Source: Bacteroidota bacterium
GTDB lineage: Bacteria > Bacteroidota > Bacteroidia > UKL13-3
Length of the DNA stretch: 64,000 nucleotides
Reading direction: 5' to 3'
Assembly: GCA_947464275.1 (NCBI GenBank)
Contig: CANHVU010000002.1
Coordinates: 1-64,000 of the forward strand
Numbering within the stretch: position 1 is the stretch's first letter; each line of letters opens with the position of its first letter. The notes beneath the pieces were generated by a model. The model saw only the letters and a program-made list of their open reading frames with translations, had not been told where the DNA came from and made no database searches. Below, one piece after another: positions 45,028 to 54,260 of the stretch. A program made the position numbers and the translations under genes.

Positions 45028-45339
45028 TTAAGCGTTTATAGCTTCAATTTGAATTTGAGTGAAACATTGGCGATGGCCATTGAATTTTCTGTATCCTTTT
45101 CTGCGTTTTTTCTTAAAAACGATAACTTTATCACCCTTTAAGTGCGATAAAACTTTAGCTTTTACAGTTGCGCCAGCTACGGTTGGCAAACCTACGGTTA
45201 CATTGCTACCATTATCTAATAGCATTACCTTGTCGAATTGAACACTGGCGCCTTCTTCGTGTTGTAAGCGGTGTACATACACTTTCTGGTCTTTTTCAAC
45301 TTTAAATTGTTGGCCAGCAATTTCTACGATTGCATACAT
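45028..45339 (-). CDS. rplU: 50S ribosomal protein L21
   Basis: The 103-residue L21 is a 50S protein that contacts 23S rRNA. Seen: [20 protein letters not shown] and the C-terminal [20 protein letters not shown]. It is the first gene of the rplU-rpmA pair, transcribed from the promoter at 45371-45401. Confidence 0.99.
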   Translation of the reverse strand: MYAIVEIAGQQFKVEKDQKVYVHRLQHEEGASVQFDKVMLLDNGSNVTVGLPTVAGATVKAKVLSHLKGDKVIVFKKKRRKGYRKFNGHRQCFTQIQIEAINA

Positions 45340-45370
45340 GATTTTTATATTTATTTAATTTTAAGGGCTG

Positions 45371-45401
45371 CGAATATAAAGTAAACTTATTTAATTACAA
45401 A
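45371..45401 (-). promoter_or_regulatory. rplU-rpmA promoter (Bacteroidota type)
   Basis: On the minus strand TTTG is followed 19 bases later by TATATTCG, one base from the -7 consensus TAnnTTTG. The spacing is the usual one for -33 and -7 elements in this phylum. The mRNA would start near 45366, giving a leader of about 25 bases. Confidence 0.58.
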
Positions 45402-45502
45402 TACTTGCCTTGTTTTTTTTAGTTTTTAGTACCTAGTTCTTAGTACTTAGTTATGGGTAGATAGTTATTCTTTTAGCATTTTGGGTATTTGGAACTCCAC
45501 AT

Positions 45503-46339
45503 TTATCCCAAAAAATCTTCAATGGCTGCGTTTACTTCTGTACTTTTTTCTATTTGTACAAAATGACCTGCATTTTTTATAATCTTAACTAAACTATTTA
45601 TTATTAAAGCATTTGCTTTTTTAGCTATGCTTTGAATACTTTCGGTTGGATGCAATAATTTATTAGGAATCATGGCATCGTTATCGCCAAAAATAATAAG
45701 TGTTGGCATGGTTAAACTTGGCAAAAACTGCTGCACTTGCTCATTTAACATAGCCGAAATAGATTCTTTTACCATGCGTTGCCACTTTACGCTGGAGTGA
45801 ATTGGAATAAATTCTTTGGCATCTTTTACCAAGTTTTTGATAACCAATTTATCAAAATTATAAAAGCTGCTATGAATAGCGCTTTCTAAGTTTTGTTCGT
45901 TGGTTGAAAACAATTGCCCAAACTGCATGCTATTGTTAATCATCATTTTATCAAATTCGGTAAAATATTCTAATCCGCTTGCGGCTACTAAAACCAATTT
46001 ATTTACCAAATGAGGATAACGCAACGAAAGCACCAATGCTACTTGCCCACCCATGCTATGGCCAACCAAAACCACATCGGTTAAGTTCAATTTATCAATA
46101 AATTGTTTCACACACTCAGCATAAAAAAACATGCTGTATTTATAATCACCGTTGCTGGAGTGTCCGTTTCCTGGCAAATCAATGGCAATACAACGGTAGG
46201 TTTTGCTCAGCTCAGCTATATTACTTTGCCAAACACCTTTAAAATTGGCCAATCCGTGAATAAAAACCAATGTTTTTGAGCCACTTCCTGTTTCGGTATA
46301 TGCAATTTGAATTTGCTTTTCTATTTCTACTTTTTTCAA
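45503..46339 (-). CDS. Alpha/beta hydrolase
   Basis: The product is an alpha/beta hydrolase-fold enzyme of about 279 residues. Seen: the oxyanion segment LVFIHGLANFKGVWQSNIAE, the nucleophile elbow VGHSMGGQVALVLSLRYP with the catalytic Ser, the acid region PTLIIFGDNDAMIP and the catalytic His in IKNAGHFVQIEKSTEVNAAI. The frame has no ATG at its head. Possible starts are TTG at 46366 (LRTLVIIKFL-type addition) or TTG at 46339, giving a product that begins LKKVEIEKQIQIAYTETG; I chose the latter. The substrate is unknown. Confidence 0.88.
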   Translation of the reverse strand: MKKVEIEKQIQIAYTETGSGSKTLVFIHGLANFKGVWQSNIAELSKTYRCIAIDLPGNGHSSNGDYKYSMFFYAECVKQFIDKLNLTDVVLVGHSMGGQVALVLSLRYPHLVNKLVLVAASGLEYFTEFDKMMINNSMQFGQLFSTNEQNLESAIHSSFYNFDKLVIKNLVKDAKEFIPIHSSVKWQRMVKESISAMLNEQVQQFLPSLTMPTLIIFGDNDAMIPNKLLHPTESIQSIAKKANALIINSLVKIIKNAGHFVQIEKSTEVNAAIEDFLG

Positions 46340-46384
46340 AAACTTAATTATTACTAACGTTCGCAAGGTATTGTTTTTTTAATA

Positions 46385-46560
46385 ACATCTTTTGATTTGT
46401 GATTTTTGAGTTGAGAATTGTGAAATGAGAGTTGGGAGTTGGGAAATGAGAGTTGAGAAATCCAAAAACTAAATTCGAAATCCAAAATTCGAAAATCTGC
46501 AACTCGAAACCCGCAACAAATAAACTCGCAAACTAATAACCCGTAACCCGCAATAAAAAA
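46385..46560. repeat. Low-complexity intergenic stretch of short degenerate words
   Basis: The spacer between the hydrolase and lon is made of near-repeats such as GAGTTGAGAA, GAGAGTTGGGA, AATCCAAAA, ATTCGAAA, CTCGAAACCCGCAA and CTCGCAAAC. It contains no gene. Similar word-like spacers occur at 53690-53800 and 60759-60975. Confidence 0.7.
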
Positions 46561-46646
46561 ACTCTCCATAAAAAGAAACCTGCAACAATATTTGGCATTT
46601 ATATTGTCAATATTACTATTTTTACGATTACTAAAAACATTTATAA

Positions 46647-49124
46647 ATGATAGATATGGCTGATGATGTGATGTTTGAAGAGTGGACAGAAAACGATGAC
46701 GCGAATTTTGAAACCATTCCAATTAACTTAAACGATAAAGATTTGGATTTAAAGGTGGAAGATTTGCCCGAAGTGCTGCCAATTTTACCACTACGCAATA
46801 CAGTATTGTTTCCAATGATGGCTTTGCCTGTTAGCATTGGTAGGGTAAAATCTAACAAATTAATTAAAGAAGCTAAAAAGAACAAATCGTTTATTTTGGT
46901 TGTGGCTCAAAAAAATGTAAACGCTGAAGAGCCAAATATGGACGATTTATATACTACCGGAACTTTAGCTAAAGTTTTGCGTATTATCAAATTGCCGAAT
47001 AATCAGGAAACTGTGTTTTTGCAAGGGGTTAAGCAAATAACTTTAAAATCGGTTGAATCTACCGAGCCTTACTTAAAAGGAACTTTTACTATTAATGAAC
47101 AAATAGATGATAGCAAAGAAGCCTTAACCAAGGATTTATTATCTACCATAAAAAGTGTTGCTTCTGATTTGATGCAATTGCAAGGTTCGTTTTCGCCTGA
47201 TTTAATAAATGGTGTAAAACGAATTGACAATCCGTTTTTATTAATGGCATTGGTAGCTACCAATTTAAATAGCGATATTGCTGCTAAGCAAAAAATTCTT
47301 GAAAACGATACGGCTGGAAAAATGGCTACCATTTTAGTGGAGCAAATGATGGCTGAAAAGGAGTTGTTAAAACTTAAAAATAAAATTCAAGATAAAGTTC
47401 GTGGCGATATGGATAAACAGCAACGCGAATTTTTCTTGCATCAGCAAATAAAAGCCATTAACGAAGAGCTTGGTTCTGAAAGTCCTGAGCAGGAAATAGA
47501 AACCATAAAGGCTAAGGGTAAGGATAAAAAATGGAAACCCGAAATAGAAGAAGCTTTTAATAAAGAAGTAGAACGCTTACGCAGAATTAACCCAATGGCT
47601 CCTGATTACAGTATTCAAATAAATTACCTGAATACCTTATTAGACTTGCCTTGGAGCGAGGTTACTGTTGATAATTTTGATTTAAAACGCGCTGAAGAAA
47701 TTTTAAACGAAGACCATTTTGGACTAGAAAAAGTTAAAAAACGTATTTTAGAATATTTGGCTGTTTTAAAATTAAAAGGCGATATGAAAAGCCCAATTTT
47801 GTGTTTGTATGGCCCTCCTGGTGTGGGTAAAACCAGTTTGGGTAAATCAATAGCTAAGGCGTTAGATAGAAAATATGCTCGCATAGCTTTAGGTGGTTTG
47901 CACGATGAAAGCGAAGTACGCGGACACCGCAGAACATACATTGGCGCAATGCCTGGACGTATTATTCAAAACCTAAAAAAGGTAAAAAGTAATAATCCGG
48001 TTTTTGTATTAGATGAAATTGATAAAATACAAACCAGTTTTAGAGGCGACCCATCAAGTGCATTATTAGAAGTGCTTGACCCTGAGCAAAATGGTACTTT
48101 TTACGATAATTTTATTGAAATAGATTACGACCTTTCAAACGTAATGTTTATAGCTACTGCCAATAATTTGGATGCCATTCAACCTGCCTTGTTAGATAGA
48201 ATGGAAATTATTGAAATTAACGGTTATACATTGGAAGAAAAAATTGAAATTGCTAAAAAGTATTTGATTCCAAAACAAGAAAAAAACCACGGTTTAAAAG
48301 AAAATAGTTTTACCATTAGCAATGAAGTTTTAGAAAAAATTATAGATGGATACACACGCGAAAGTGGTGTACGTGGATTAGAGAAACAGATTGCAGCAGT
48401 AGCTCGCCATGTGGCTATGCAAAAAGTAATGTTTAAAAAGAACAAAAAAACTTTTTCTGTTGCCGATTTACAAACCATTTTAGGAGTAGAACGTGGCGAA
48501 AAAGAAATGTATCAAGGCAATGATGTAGCTGGTGTGGTTACTGGTTTGGCTTGGACAAGTGTAGGTGGCGAAATTTTATTTATAGAAAGTAGCCTTACGC
48601 AAGGCAATGGAAAACTGCAACTTACAGGTCAGCTTGGCGATGTAATGAAAGAGTCGGCATTAACGGCCTTAACATTTTTAAAAGCACATTGCGATTATTT
48701 GGGCATTAACCCAAAAGTGTTTAATCAATTTGATGTACATATACATGTGCCTGCAGGTGCGGTTCCAAAAGATGGACCTTCTGCTGGTGTTACTATGCTT
48801 ACCTCTTTGGCAAGTTTGTTTACGCAACGTAAAGTAAAACCTCAATTGGCTATGACAGGCGAAATTACTTTACGCGGAAAAGTATTGCCAATAGGCGGAG
48901 TTAAAGAAAAAATATTAGCAGCCAAACGCGCTGGCATTAACACCATTTTGCTTTGCGAAGCCAATAGAAAAGATGTGGAAGAAATTAACAAAAGCTATTT
49001 AACTGATATTACATTCCATTATGTAAAAAACATGTTAGATGTAGTTGATTTTGCTTTACTTGACGAAAAAGTAAACAATCCAGTTAATATGGAAATTATT
49101 GAAGTTAAACCAGCTACAGTTTAG
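46647..49124 (+). CDS. lon: ATP-dependent protease Lon
   Basis: Lon degrades misfolded and regulatory proteins in the cytoplasm. The 825-residue product has an N-terminal LON domain (LPILPLRNTVLFPMMALPVS), a coiled-coil region with EFFLHQQIKAINEELGSESP, an AAA+ domain with Walker A GPPGVGKTSLGKS near residue 390 and VFVLDEIDKI, and the C-terminal protease with Ser712 in KDGPSAGVTM and Lys755 in GGVKEKILAAKRAG, the catalytic dyad. The first 35 residues are acidic, as is common in this phylum. It stands alone with a terminator after it. Confidence 0.98.
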   Translation: MIDMADDVMFEEWTENDDANFETIPINLNDKDLDLKVEDLPEVLPILPLRNTVLFPMMALPVSIGRVKSNKLIKEAKKNKSFILVVAQKNVNAEEPNMDDLYTTGTLAKVLRIIKLPNNQETVFLQGVKQITLKSVESTEPYLKGTFTINEQIDDSKEALTKDLLSTIKSVASDLMQLQGSFSPDLINGVKRIDNPFLLMALVATNLNSDIAAKQKILENDTAGKMATILVEQMMAEKELLKLKNKIQDKVRGDMDKQQREFFLHQQIKAINEELGSESPEQEIETIKAKGKDKKWKPEIEEAFNKEVERLRRINPMAPDYSIQINYLNTLLDLPWSEVTVDNFDLKRAEEILNEDHFGLEKVKKRILEYLAVLKLKGDMKSPILCLYGPPGVGKTSLGKSIAKALDRKYARIALGGLHDESEVRGHRRTYIGAMPGRIIQNLKKVKSNNPVFVLDEIDKIQTSFRGDPSSALLEVLDPEQNGTFYDNFIEIDYDLSNVMFIATANNLDAIQPALLDRMEIIEINGYTLEEKIEIAKKYLIPKQEKNHGLKENSFTISNEVLEKIIDGYTRESGVRGLEKQIAAVARHVAMQKVMFKKNKKTFSVADLQTILGVERGEKEMYQGNDVAGVVTGLAWTSVGGEILFIESSLTQGNGKLQLTGQLGDVMKESALTALTFLKAHCDYLGINPKVFNQFDVHIHVPAGAVPKDGPSAGVTMLTSLASLFTQRKVKPQLAMTGEITLRGKVLPIGGVKEKILAAKRAGINTILLCEANRKDVEEINKSYLTDITFHYVKNMLDVVDFALLDEKVNNPVNMEIIEVKPATV

Positions 49125-49147
49125 TATTTGGTTTCAGTTATTATATT

Positions 49148-49179
49148 AAAGCCTCATAGCAATATGAGGCTTTTTTTAT
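49148..49179. terminator. Shared terminator between lon and the DUF1501 gene
   Basis: AAAGCCTCATA and TATGAGGCTTT form the stem with a 4-base loop, followed by a T-run. It serves lon on the plus strand and probably also the minus-strand gene that ends at 49176. Confidence 0.82.
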
Positions 49180-50756
49180 TTGGCTACTATTAACGTTTTC
49201 ATTAATTGCGAAGCACCTTGTTGAACTTGGTAATAATAGGTGCCATTTCTTAAACTTTCGGTATTTAATACTACTTCATGAGTTCCTTTGGTATAATCAT
49301 TTTCCGCTATGGTTAGTATTTCTCTACCTATGTTATCATACAAACGTATTTTTACATAACCACCGCTACACGAGAATTTAATGGTAGTTTGGTTCGAAGC
49401 AGGATTAGGATAATTTTCTAAAATACCAATTTTGGCTTCTGTTGCATTAGTTACGCTTGTACTGCCGTTTGCTATAATATCTAACAATGGAAATGTTTTA
49501 TTTAGCAACATGGGGCTTAATTCGCTATCGCTCACATTAAACCAATATTTTAAAATACTAGCGTAAACCGATCTGAAATCAACTTGCATGGGTACATTAT
49601 CGTTGGCAGTTACAGTGCTTGGAATAATTGGATTATTACCGGTAATTCCAGGTTTTACATTTTTGCCAAATATAAATAGTGGTGCGGCTGCTCCGTGGTC
49701 GGTTCCTAAACTATCATTCGATTTAATTCTGCGTCCAAATTCCGAAAAAGTCATTCCCAATACGCGGTCATCAATAGAAAGTTTTTTCAAATCATCTTGA
49801 AATGCATTTACCGCTTGCGATATTTTTTGCATCAAGTTGGCATGTGTGCCATTTTCGGTTGCACTTGCATCGGTTTGACCAGCGTGTGTATCAAATCCAC
49901 CCAAACTAACCATGTACACTTGGGTTTTTAAGCCTCCGGCAATTAATTGTGCCACAATTTTTAATTGGTCGGCAAGGCTATTGGTTCCAACAGTTGGATA
50001 TAAAGTTGATAGATTAGTGGCTTTATCGGCTGCGGCTTTTATGGTTCCACTGTATTGTTGTGTTTGCTGAGCTACTAATCTTACATAAGTTAATTCGTGG
50101 CCAGCAGGAGTATTTGGAGCTGTATCAACCGTTCCATTTACAAATTGATAAAACGAAGTTGGGTCGGTAATTGACATACCTAAACTGGCTTGGTGACCTT
50201 GCAAGGCAGGCGAAACCAAAGCTCCAATTTGAATAGCAGGAGGGTCAGGATAATTGGCATTGGGATAATTGGTTGGAAACCCATCAAATTTAGTATCTAG
50301 GTATCTTCCCATCCAACCTGTTTCTTCATTTACGTTGCTATCGCTTCCTGTTAGCCAAATATCAGTTGCTCTAAAATGTGAAAAGTTAGGATCAGGATAA
50401 CCTACACTTTGAACAATATTTACCAAGCCATTATCGTAAAGACTGCGTACTTCGCTTAAGCTTGGGTGCAGGCCAGTAACTTGCGTTCCTGTTAAAGCCA
50501 ATATTTTATTTTGTTGTATTAAAATATTTTGCCTTGCTAAAACCAGTTTGCTGTATTGGTCAATAGGAATAACTGTATTTAAACCATCGTTACCACCATT
50601 TAATTGAATTAAAACCAATACGTGGTCTTCGGCTCCTGCTTTACCTAAATATTTTATAATTGGATTGTCGGCCAAAGTTTGAATAGGGAAACCATTAATA
50701 AATAATGGCAATGCACTTGCGGTAATTGCTTTTTGTAAAAAATCTCTTCTTTTCAT
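49176..50756 (-). CDS. DUF1501 protein with twin-arginine-like leader and T9SS sorting domain
   Basis: The 526-residue product begins MKRRDFLQKAITASALPLFI, a twin-arginine (Tat)-like leader. The DUF1501 body has VLVLIQLNGGNDGLNTVIPI, VSLGGFDTHAGQTDAS, MTFSEFGRRIKSNDSLGTDH followed by GAAAPLFIFG. This is the sulfatase/phosphatase-like fold family whose activity is unknown. The last 75 residues are a T9SS type A domain (ILENYPNPASNQTTIKFSCS). Tat plus T9SS signals on one protein would mean Tat crossing of the inner membrane and Por crossing of the outer membrane. It lies 12 bases after the DUF1800 gene in the same operon; the two families often occur as neighbours. Confidence 0.94.
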   Translation of the reverse strand: MKRRDFLQKAITASALPLFINGFPIQTLADNPIIKYLGKAGAEDHVLVLIQLNGGNDGLNTVIPIDQYSKLVLARQNILIQQNKILALTGTQVTGLHPSLSEVRSLYDNGLVNIVQSVGYPDPNFSHFRATDIWLTGSDSNVNEETGWMGRYLDTKFDGFPTNYPNANYPDPPAIQIGALVSPALQGHQASLGMSITDPTSFYQFVNGTVDTAPNTPAGHELTYVRLVAQQTQQYSGTIKAAADKATNLSTLYPTVGTNSLADQLKIVAQLIAGGLKTQVYMVSLGGFDTHAGQTDASATENGTHANLMQKISQAVNAFQDDLKKLSIDDRVLGMTFSEFGRRIKSNDSLGTDHGAAAPLFIFGKNVKPGITGNNPIIPSTVTANDNVPMQVDFRSVYASILKYWFNVSDSELSPMLLNKTFPLLDIIANGSTSVTNATEAKIGILENYPNPASNQTTIKFSCSGGYVKIRLYDNIGREILTIAENDYTKGTHEVVLNTESLRNGTYYYQVQQGASQLMKTLIVAK

Positions 50757-50768
50757 AACAATGGCATT

Positions 50769-52478
50769 TTAAATTAATTGAAACTCAGCTAAACCCATCA
50801 TGTATTTAAATAGTCCTTGTAACCTACTGTAAACAGCTTGTTTTTTAGCGCTATCAGTTGGTGCTTGTATGTATGCGTTCCAAGCATCGGTCCAATAATG
50901 GTCGCTGGCTTGCCCTGAAAGTAAAAATGCAGTTTTAAGCTGTGTTTTGCTATTGGTTGATATTTCAATTGCATAAAGTAAACTCACTGCTTGGTTAATT
51001 AATGCACTCGGATCTTCTGGCGTTGAAAATTTACTAACAAAGGCTATTGGGTCAAGTATTAATTTAAATCCTTGGCGGTTGAAGCCTACATATATTAATC
51101 CATCGCAAACTTGATTGCGTTTAGGTAGTGAATCGGAGTTTATCCATAGCTCATAAAACTGAGGTGATTGCCAATAAGCTGGCCAACCAGCCACATTAGG
51201 AGCATCGCCAATATCTTGTCCAAAGGCTAAAGCTAATTGTTGAATATAACTTAAATGAGTATAAGTTTGAGTTACATTACTAGGGTCGGGGAGTTGTAAA
51301 TTAAAAGTACGGGCTATTCCGGCTAAATGGTCGGTTGGTGGTTTTATAACACAACCCATGTTTAAAACATCGTAAAAATGTTCACTTTTTAGCAAAGTAT
51401 CCATCATCGTTTTTATGTTATAGCCGCTGTTTCTAAAAACTGTAGCTAAAGGTGCAATAACATTTGTTTCAACACTTTCGTCAATTATATAATAAACAAA
51501 AAAGCGGTAAATTTTACGACAAATATATTTTGCTACCTCGTCATGATTAAAAATCATGGTCATTAAATCGTCTACCTCGGTGGCTCCGCCTGAACCAGTT
51601 TTTCCTGTAATTACCGCATTATTGTAAAACGAAGAAAATTGTTTGTTATTAGTATCGTGTTTGGTTGAATCAAAATACGATGTGTACCCAACCCTGTTAT
51701 TACGCCAGCCTGTCATTACCTTGGCGGCAGCTCTTACATCATCTTCGGTGTAATGGTTTGCTAAATCTTTTCCAATTGTAAATAACTCTTGCAGTTCGCG
51801 TCCAAAGTTTTCATCAGGAGCAGTTTTAGTATTTTTTTCACCATTTAAATATACCAACATGGCACAATCAGTAGCTACCAAACGGGTTAATGTTTTAAAA
51901 TTACCCAAACAGTTTTGGCGTAACATTTTATGATGGTCGTAAGTAAATCTAGCTAGTTGAATTACAGTGCTTTCTGTAGCGAAATGATTGTGCCAAAAAA
52001 GAGTCATTTTTTCTTTGATGGTTCGGTCTTGATTAATCATTAATCCCATCCACCAAGCTTTAAAAGAGTTTCTGCGGGCTGCACTAAGTAATGGATTTTC
52101 ATTTGCATTTACCCAAGTATCACCAAAAGGCACATCGGCATCTGGAAAACTTGCATTGGCGCTGTAATGATTAACTGGTGGCGCAGGGTCGGTGGTTGAT
52201 ATATTTAAAATAGCATCCACAGCTTGAGCCATGGTTTTGGTTTTAAAAAAATCAATATCGGCCTTTGATACACCAAATAAAGTTCTTCGGCACAAATGTT
52301 TTATTTCAGTTTCGGTCCATGCGCCTTGATAAGGGCTAATTCCTGTACTTGTTTTCCTTAAACTATTAGGAACTTCAGTGTTTGAAGGGTCCTTGTAAGG
52401 ATAAACAGGTAACTCTTTTTCAGTTAAGGCTTCAGAAGCCAAGTTTTGAAAAAACTGTTTTCGGTTAATTTGTGCCAT
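50769..52478 (-). CDS. DUF1800 family protein
   Basis: The 569-residue product matches DUF1800, a family without known activity that is usually adjacent to DUF1501. Seen: IKHLCRRTLFGVSKADIDFF near residue 60, MTLFWHNHFATESTV, the region NFGRELQELFTIGKDLANHY with TEDDVRAAAKVMTGWR, and VAGWPAYWQSPQFYELWINS. No clear signal peptide is seen at the start (MAQINRKQFFQNLASEALTE), although RKQFF is a weak echo of the partner's RRDFL motif. It lies 12 bases upstream of DUF1501, and the two are surely co-transcribed. Confidence 0.93.
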   Translation of the reverse strand: MAQINRKQFFQNLASEALTEKELPVYPYKDPSNTEVPNSLRKTSTGISPYQGAWTETEIKHLCRRTLFGVSKADIDFFKTKTMAQAVDAILNISTTDPAPPVNHYSANASFPDADVPFGDTWVNANENPLLSAARRNSFKAWWMGLMINQDRTIKEKMTLFWHNHFATESTVIQLARFTYDHHKMLRQNCLGNFKTLTRLVATDCAMLVYLNGEKNTKTAPDENFGRELQELFTIGKDLANHYTEDDVRAAAKVMTGWRNNRVGYTSYFDSTKHDTNNKQFSSFYNNAVITGKTGSGGATEVDDLMTMIFNHDEVAKYICRKIYRFFVYYIIDESVETNVIAPLATVFRNSGYNIKTMMDTLLKSEHFYDVLNMGCVIKPPTDHLAGIARTFNLQLPDPSNVTQTYTHLSYIQQLALAFGQDIGDAPNVAGWPAYWQSPQFYELWINSDSLPKRNQVCDGLIYVGFNRQGFKLILDPIAFVSKFSTPEDPSALINQAVSLLYAIEISTNSKTQLKTAFLLSGQASDHYWTDAWNAYIQAPTDSAKKQAVYSRLQGLFKYMMGLAEFQLI

Positions 52479-52555
52479 AAAATATTTTGATTATAAGGAA
52501 TTTACAGATGTCGGACTCTTAAAAAACCAAAAGGTTTAATTATTGATTTGTAAAA

Positions 52556-53308
52556 TTATTCTATAATAATTTTTTGTTCAAATTGGCTGTTTACATGGTT
52601 AACTTTAACCAAATAAATGCCTTTTGCCAATTGTTCAGTATTGATTTTGTTTTTATTTAAGCCAAAATCCAAATCAAATTGTTGGTTAAAAACCTCTTTG
52701 CCTTCCATACTGAATAATTTAACATTACAATTTGCTGCATCATTATTCCAAATTTCTAAATTTAATTGATTGTTGGTAATTGGGTTTGGAAAAATTTTAT
52801 AGCCAACATTTTTTAAATCATAGCCATTGTTAAAACCTAAACCACTTTCTACAGTAACCGTATAATTATTCATGGTATCTAATTGGGTTTGAGTAAAGCC
52901 AAGAGCTGTTACTCTTACTTTTAAAATAATTTGAAGAGGGTAAATTCCTTTGGTAGTTGGTGTTCCAGTAACTTTAGCGCAACCATTTCCACCACCAGGA
53001 ATAGTGCAATTTGATGTGTTACAAATGAAACTCATTCCATCAGGAATACCATTTACTTTTAATATCGTAAATGAATCAATTGTTGCATCTACTTTTCCGA
53101 AAACAGGAACTGTTACTGAAGAATCTTTAACCACATGAAATTGTAATATTTCATTGTAAGGAAGTCCTACTTTTGCTGAGGGTAGAATAACAGGGTAAAC
53201 CCCAGTTGATTGTAAGCTTAAATCAGGTGTACATTGAGCATAAGTGTTTTTTTGGATAAAACTTAAAATTAGCCCTATAATAATTGTTTTAAAAAGTATT
53301 TTTTTCAT
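52556..53308 (-). CDS. Small secreted T9SS cargo protein
   Basis: The 250-residue product has a signal peptide (IIIGLILSFIQKNTYAQ), a cadherin- or Ig-like body of about 140 residues with SAKVGLPYNEILQFHVVKDS and ATIDSFTILKVNGIPDGMSF, and a T9SS type A domain (YKIFPNPITNNQLNLEIWNN). Four cysteines in a cluster (CNTSNC and two others nearby) may form disulfides. It is 77 bases upstream of the DUF1800 gene on the same strand, so it may be the first gene of that operon. No activity is assigned. Confidence 0.85.
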   Translation of the reverse strand: MKKILFKTIIIGLILSFIQKNTYAQCTPDLSLQSTGVYPVILPSAKVGLPYNEILQFHVVKDSSVTVPVFGKVDATIDSFTILKVNGIPDGMSFICNTSNCTIPGGGNGCAKVTGTPTTKGIYPLQIILKVRVTALGFTQTQLDTMNNYTVTVESGLGFNNGYDLKNVGYKIFPNPITNNQLNLEIWNNDAANCNVKLFSMEGKEVFNQQFDLDFGLNKNKINTEQLAKGIYLVKVNHVNSQFEQKIIIE

Positions 53309-53350
53309 TTGTTAGTTTCGTTTATTTAAATTCAAATATAATAAATAAAC

Positions 53351-53659
53351 TTATTGAAATGTTAACTCCAAGTCACCTACTACTTTATTTTGCATAACAT
53401 GCATTTTTACGATTTCTTCTACCCTGTCAATAGTAACATTTCCATAATAAGTTCCTTCAGGATAAATTACCAAAGCAGGACCATTTTTACATTCGTCTAA
53501 ACAGCCAGCACGCTGGGCACGCACTTTACCTTGTAAACCATTTTCTTTTAGCACTTCTCTAAATTTTTCAACCAATGCCATTCCGCGTTCTTGTCCGCAG
53601 CAAGCTTTCCCTTCGGCCTTTTGATTGGCACAAATAAATATATGTTTTTCGTATTTCAT
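53351..53659 (-). CDS. Thioredoxin-like 2Fe-2S ferredoxin
   Basis: The 102-residue product is of the thioredoxin-like 2Fe-2S type. Seen: HIFICANQKAEGKACCGQE, then RAGCLDECKNGPALVIYPEG. The first cysteine, the CC pair and the CLDEC pair give the candidate cluster ligands, and this is the usual pattern for the short family. It is likely a cytoplasmic electron carrier; the partner is unknown. It lies between the T9SS gene and the MazG gene, all on the minus strand, separated by low-complexity spacers. Confidence 0.9.
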   Translation of the reverse strand: MKYEKHIFICANQKAEGKACCGQERGMALVEKFREVLKENGLQGKVRAQRAGCLDECKNGPALVIYPEGTYYGNVTIDRVEEIVKMHVMQNKVVGDLELTFQ

Positions 53660-53689
53660 GTTCTAGATTATTTTTTGATTATTTGATTT

Positions 53690-53800
53690 AGTGATTTGGC
53701 GATTTCTTATATTGATGAATTGTTATATTGATGAATTGTTATATTGTGAATTGCTTAATTGTTTCAATTCATAATTCAACATTCATAATTCAGCATTCAT
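53690..53800. repeat. Low-complexity spacer with tandem short words
   Basis: ATTGATGAATTGTTAT is tandemly repeated about twice, followed by variants of AATTCATAATTCAACATTC. No gene is seen. Confidence 0.65.
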
Positions 53801-53804
53801 AATT

Positions 53805-54131
53805 TTAAATTAGTTTCTCATTCTCCAAATGCCTTGTAGCATCACGATTGGTTTTTTTAGCCATGTTTTTTTCAAAGGCTGTTGTTAAATCTACTCCTGT
53901 TTGATTGGCTAAACAAATTAAAACCCAAAGTACATCAGCCATTTCATCGGCTAAGTCATTATCTTTTTCATTTGCCTTAAAACTTTGTTCGCCATATTTG
54001 CGAGCCATAATACGTGCCAACTCCCCAACTTCTTCCATCAAAATTGCTGTATTGGTCAGTTCATTAAAATACCTAACTCCAATGGTTTTTATCCATTCAT
54101 CAACCTGTTTTTGAGCTTCAATAATTTGCAT
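53805..54131 (-). CDS. MazG-like nucleotide pyrophosphohydrolase
   Basis: The 108-residue all-helical product belongs to the MazG-type NTP pyrophosphohydrolases, which clear non-standard or surplus nucleotides. Seen: the metal motifs EEVGELARIMARKYGEQS and DNDLADEMADVLWVLICLAN, with the paired E-x-x-E and E-x-x-D pattern. The N-terminus EAQKQVDEWIKTIGVRYFNE is typical. The single short domain points to the small MazG or dCTPase-like branch, with substrate unassigned. A damaged second copy lies 2.1 kb away at 55966-56214. Confidence 0.92.
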   Translation of the reverse strand: MQIIEAQKQVDEWIKTIGVRYFNELTNTAILMEEVGELARIMARKYGEQSFKANEKDNDLADEMADVLWVLICLANQTGVDLTTAFEKNMAKKTNRDATRHLENEKLI

Positions 54132-54260
54132 TTTTTATAAAAATTATAGGGCGAATTTATAGTTTATAACACATTAATCAGAATTGGTTTTTGGTTTCTA
54201 AAATTTAATTTTTTGTTTTGCTCATAATTTCCGTATTTCACCTCAAATTAATTTTTTAAA

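Noticed and set aside
46354-46885. Two overlapping minus-strand frames around the lon start
   Set aside because: One is made of low-complexity spacer words and the other is antisense to the Lon N-terminal domain.
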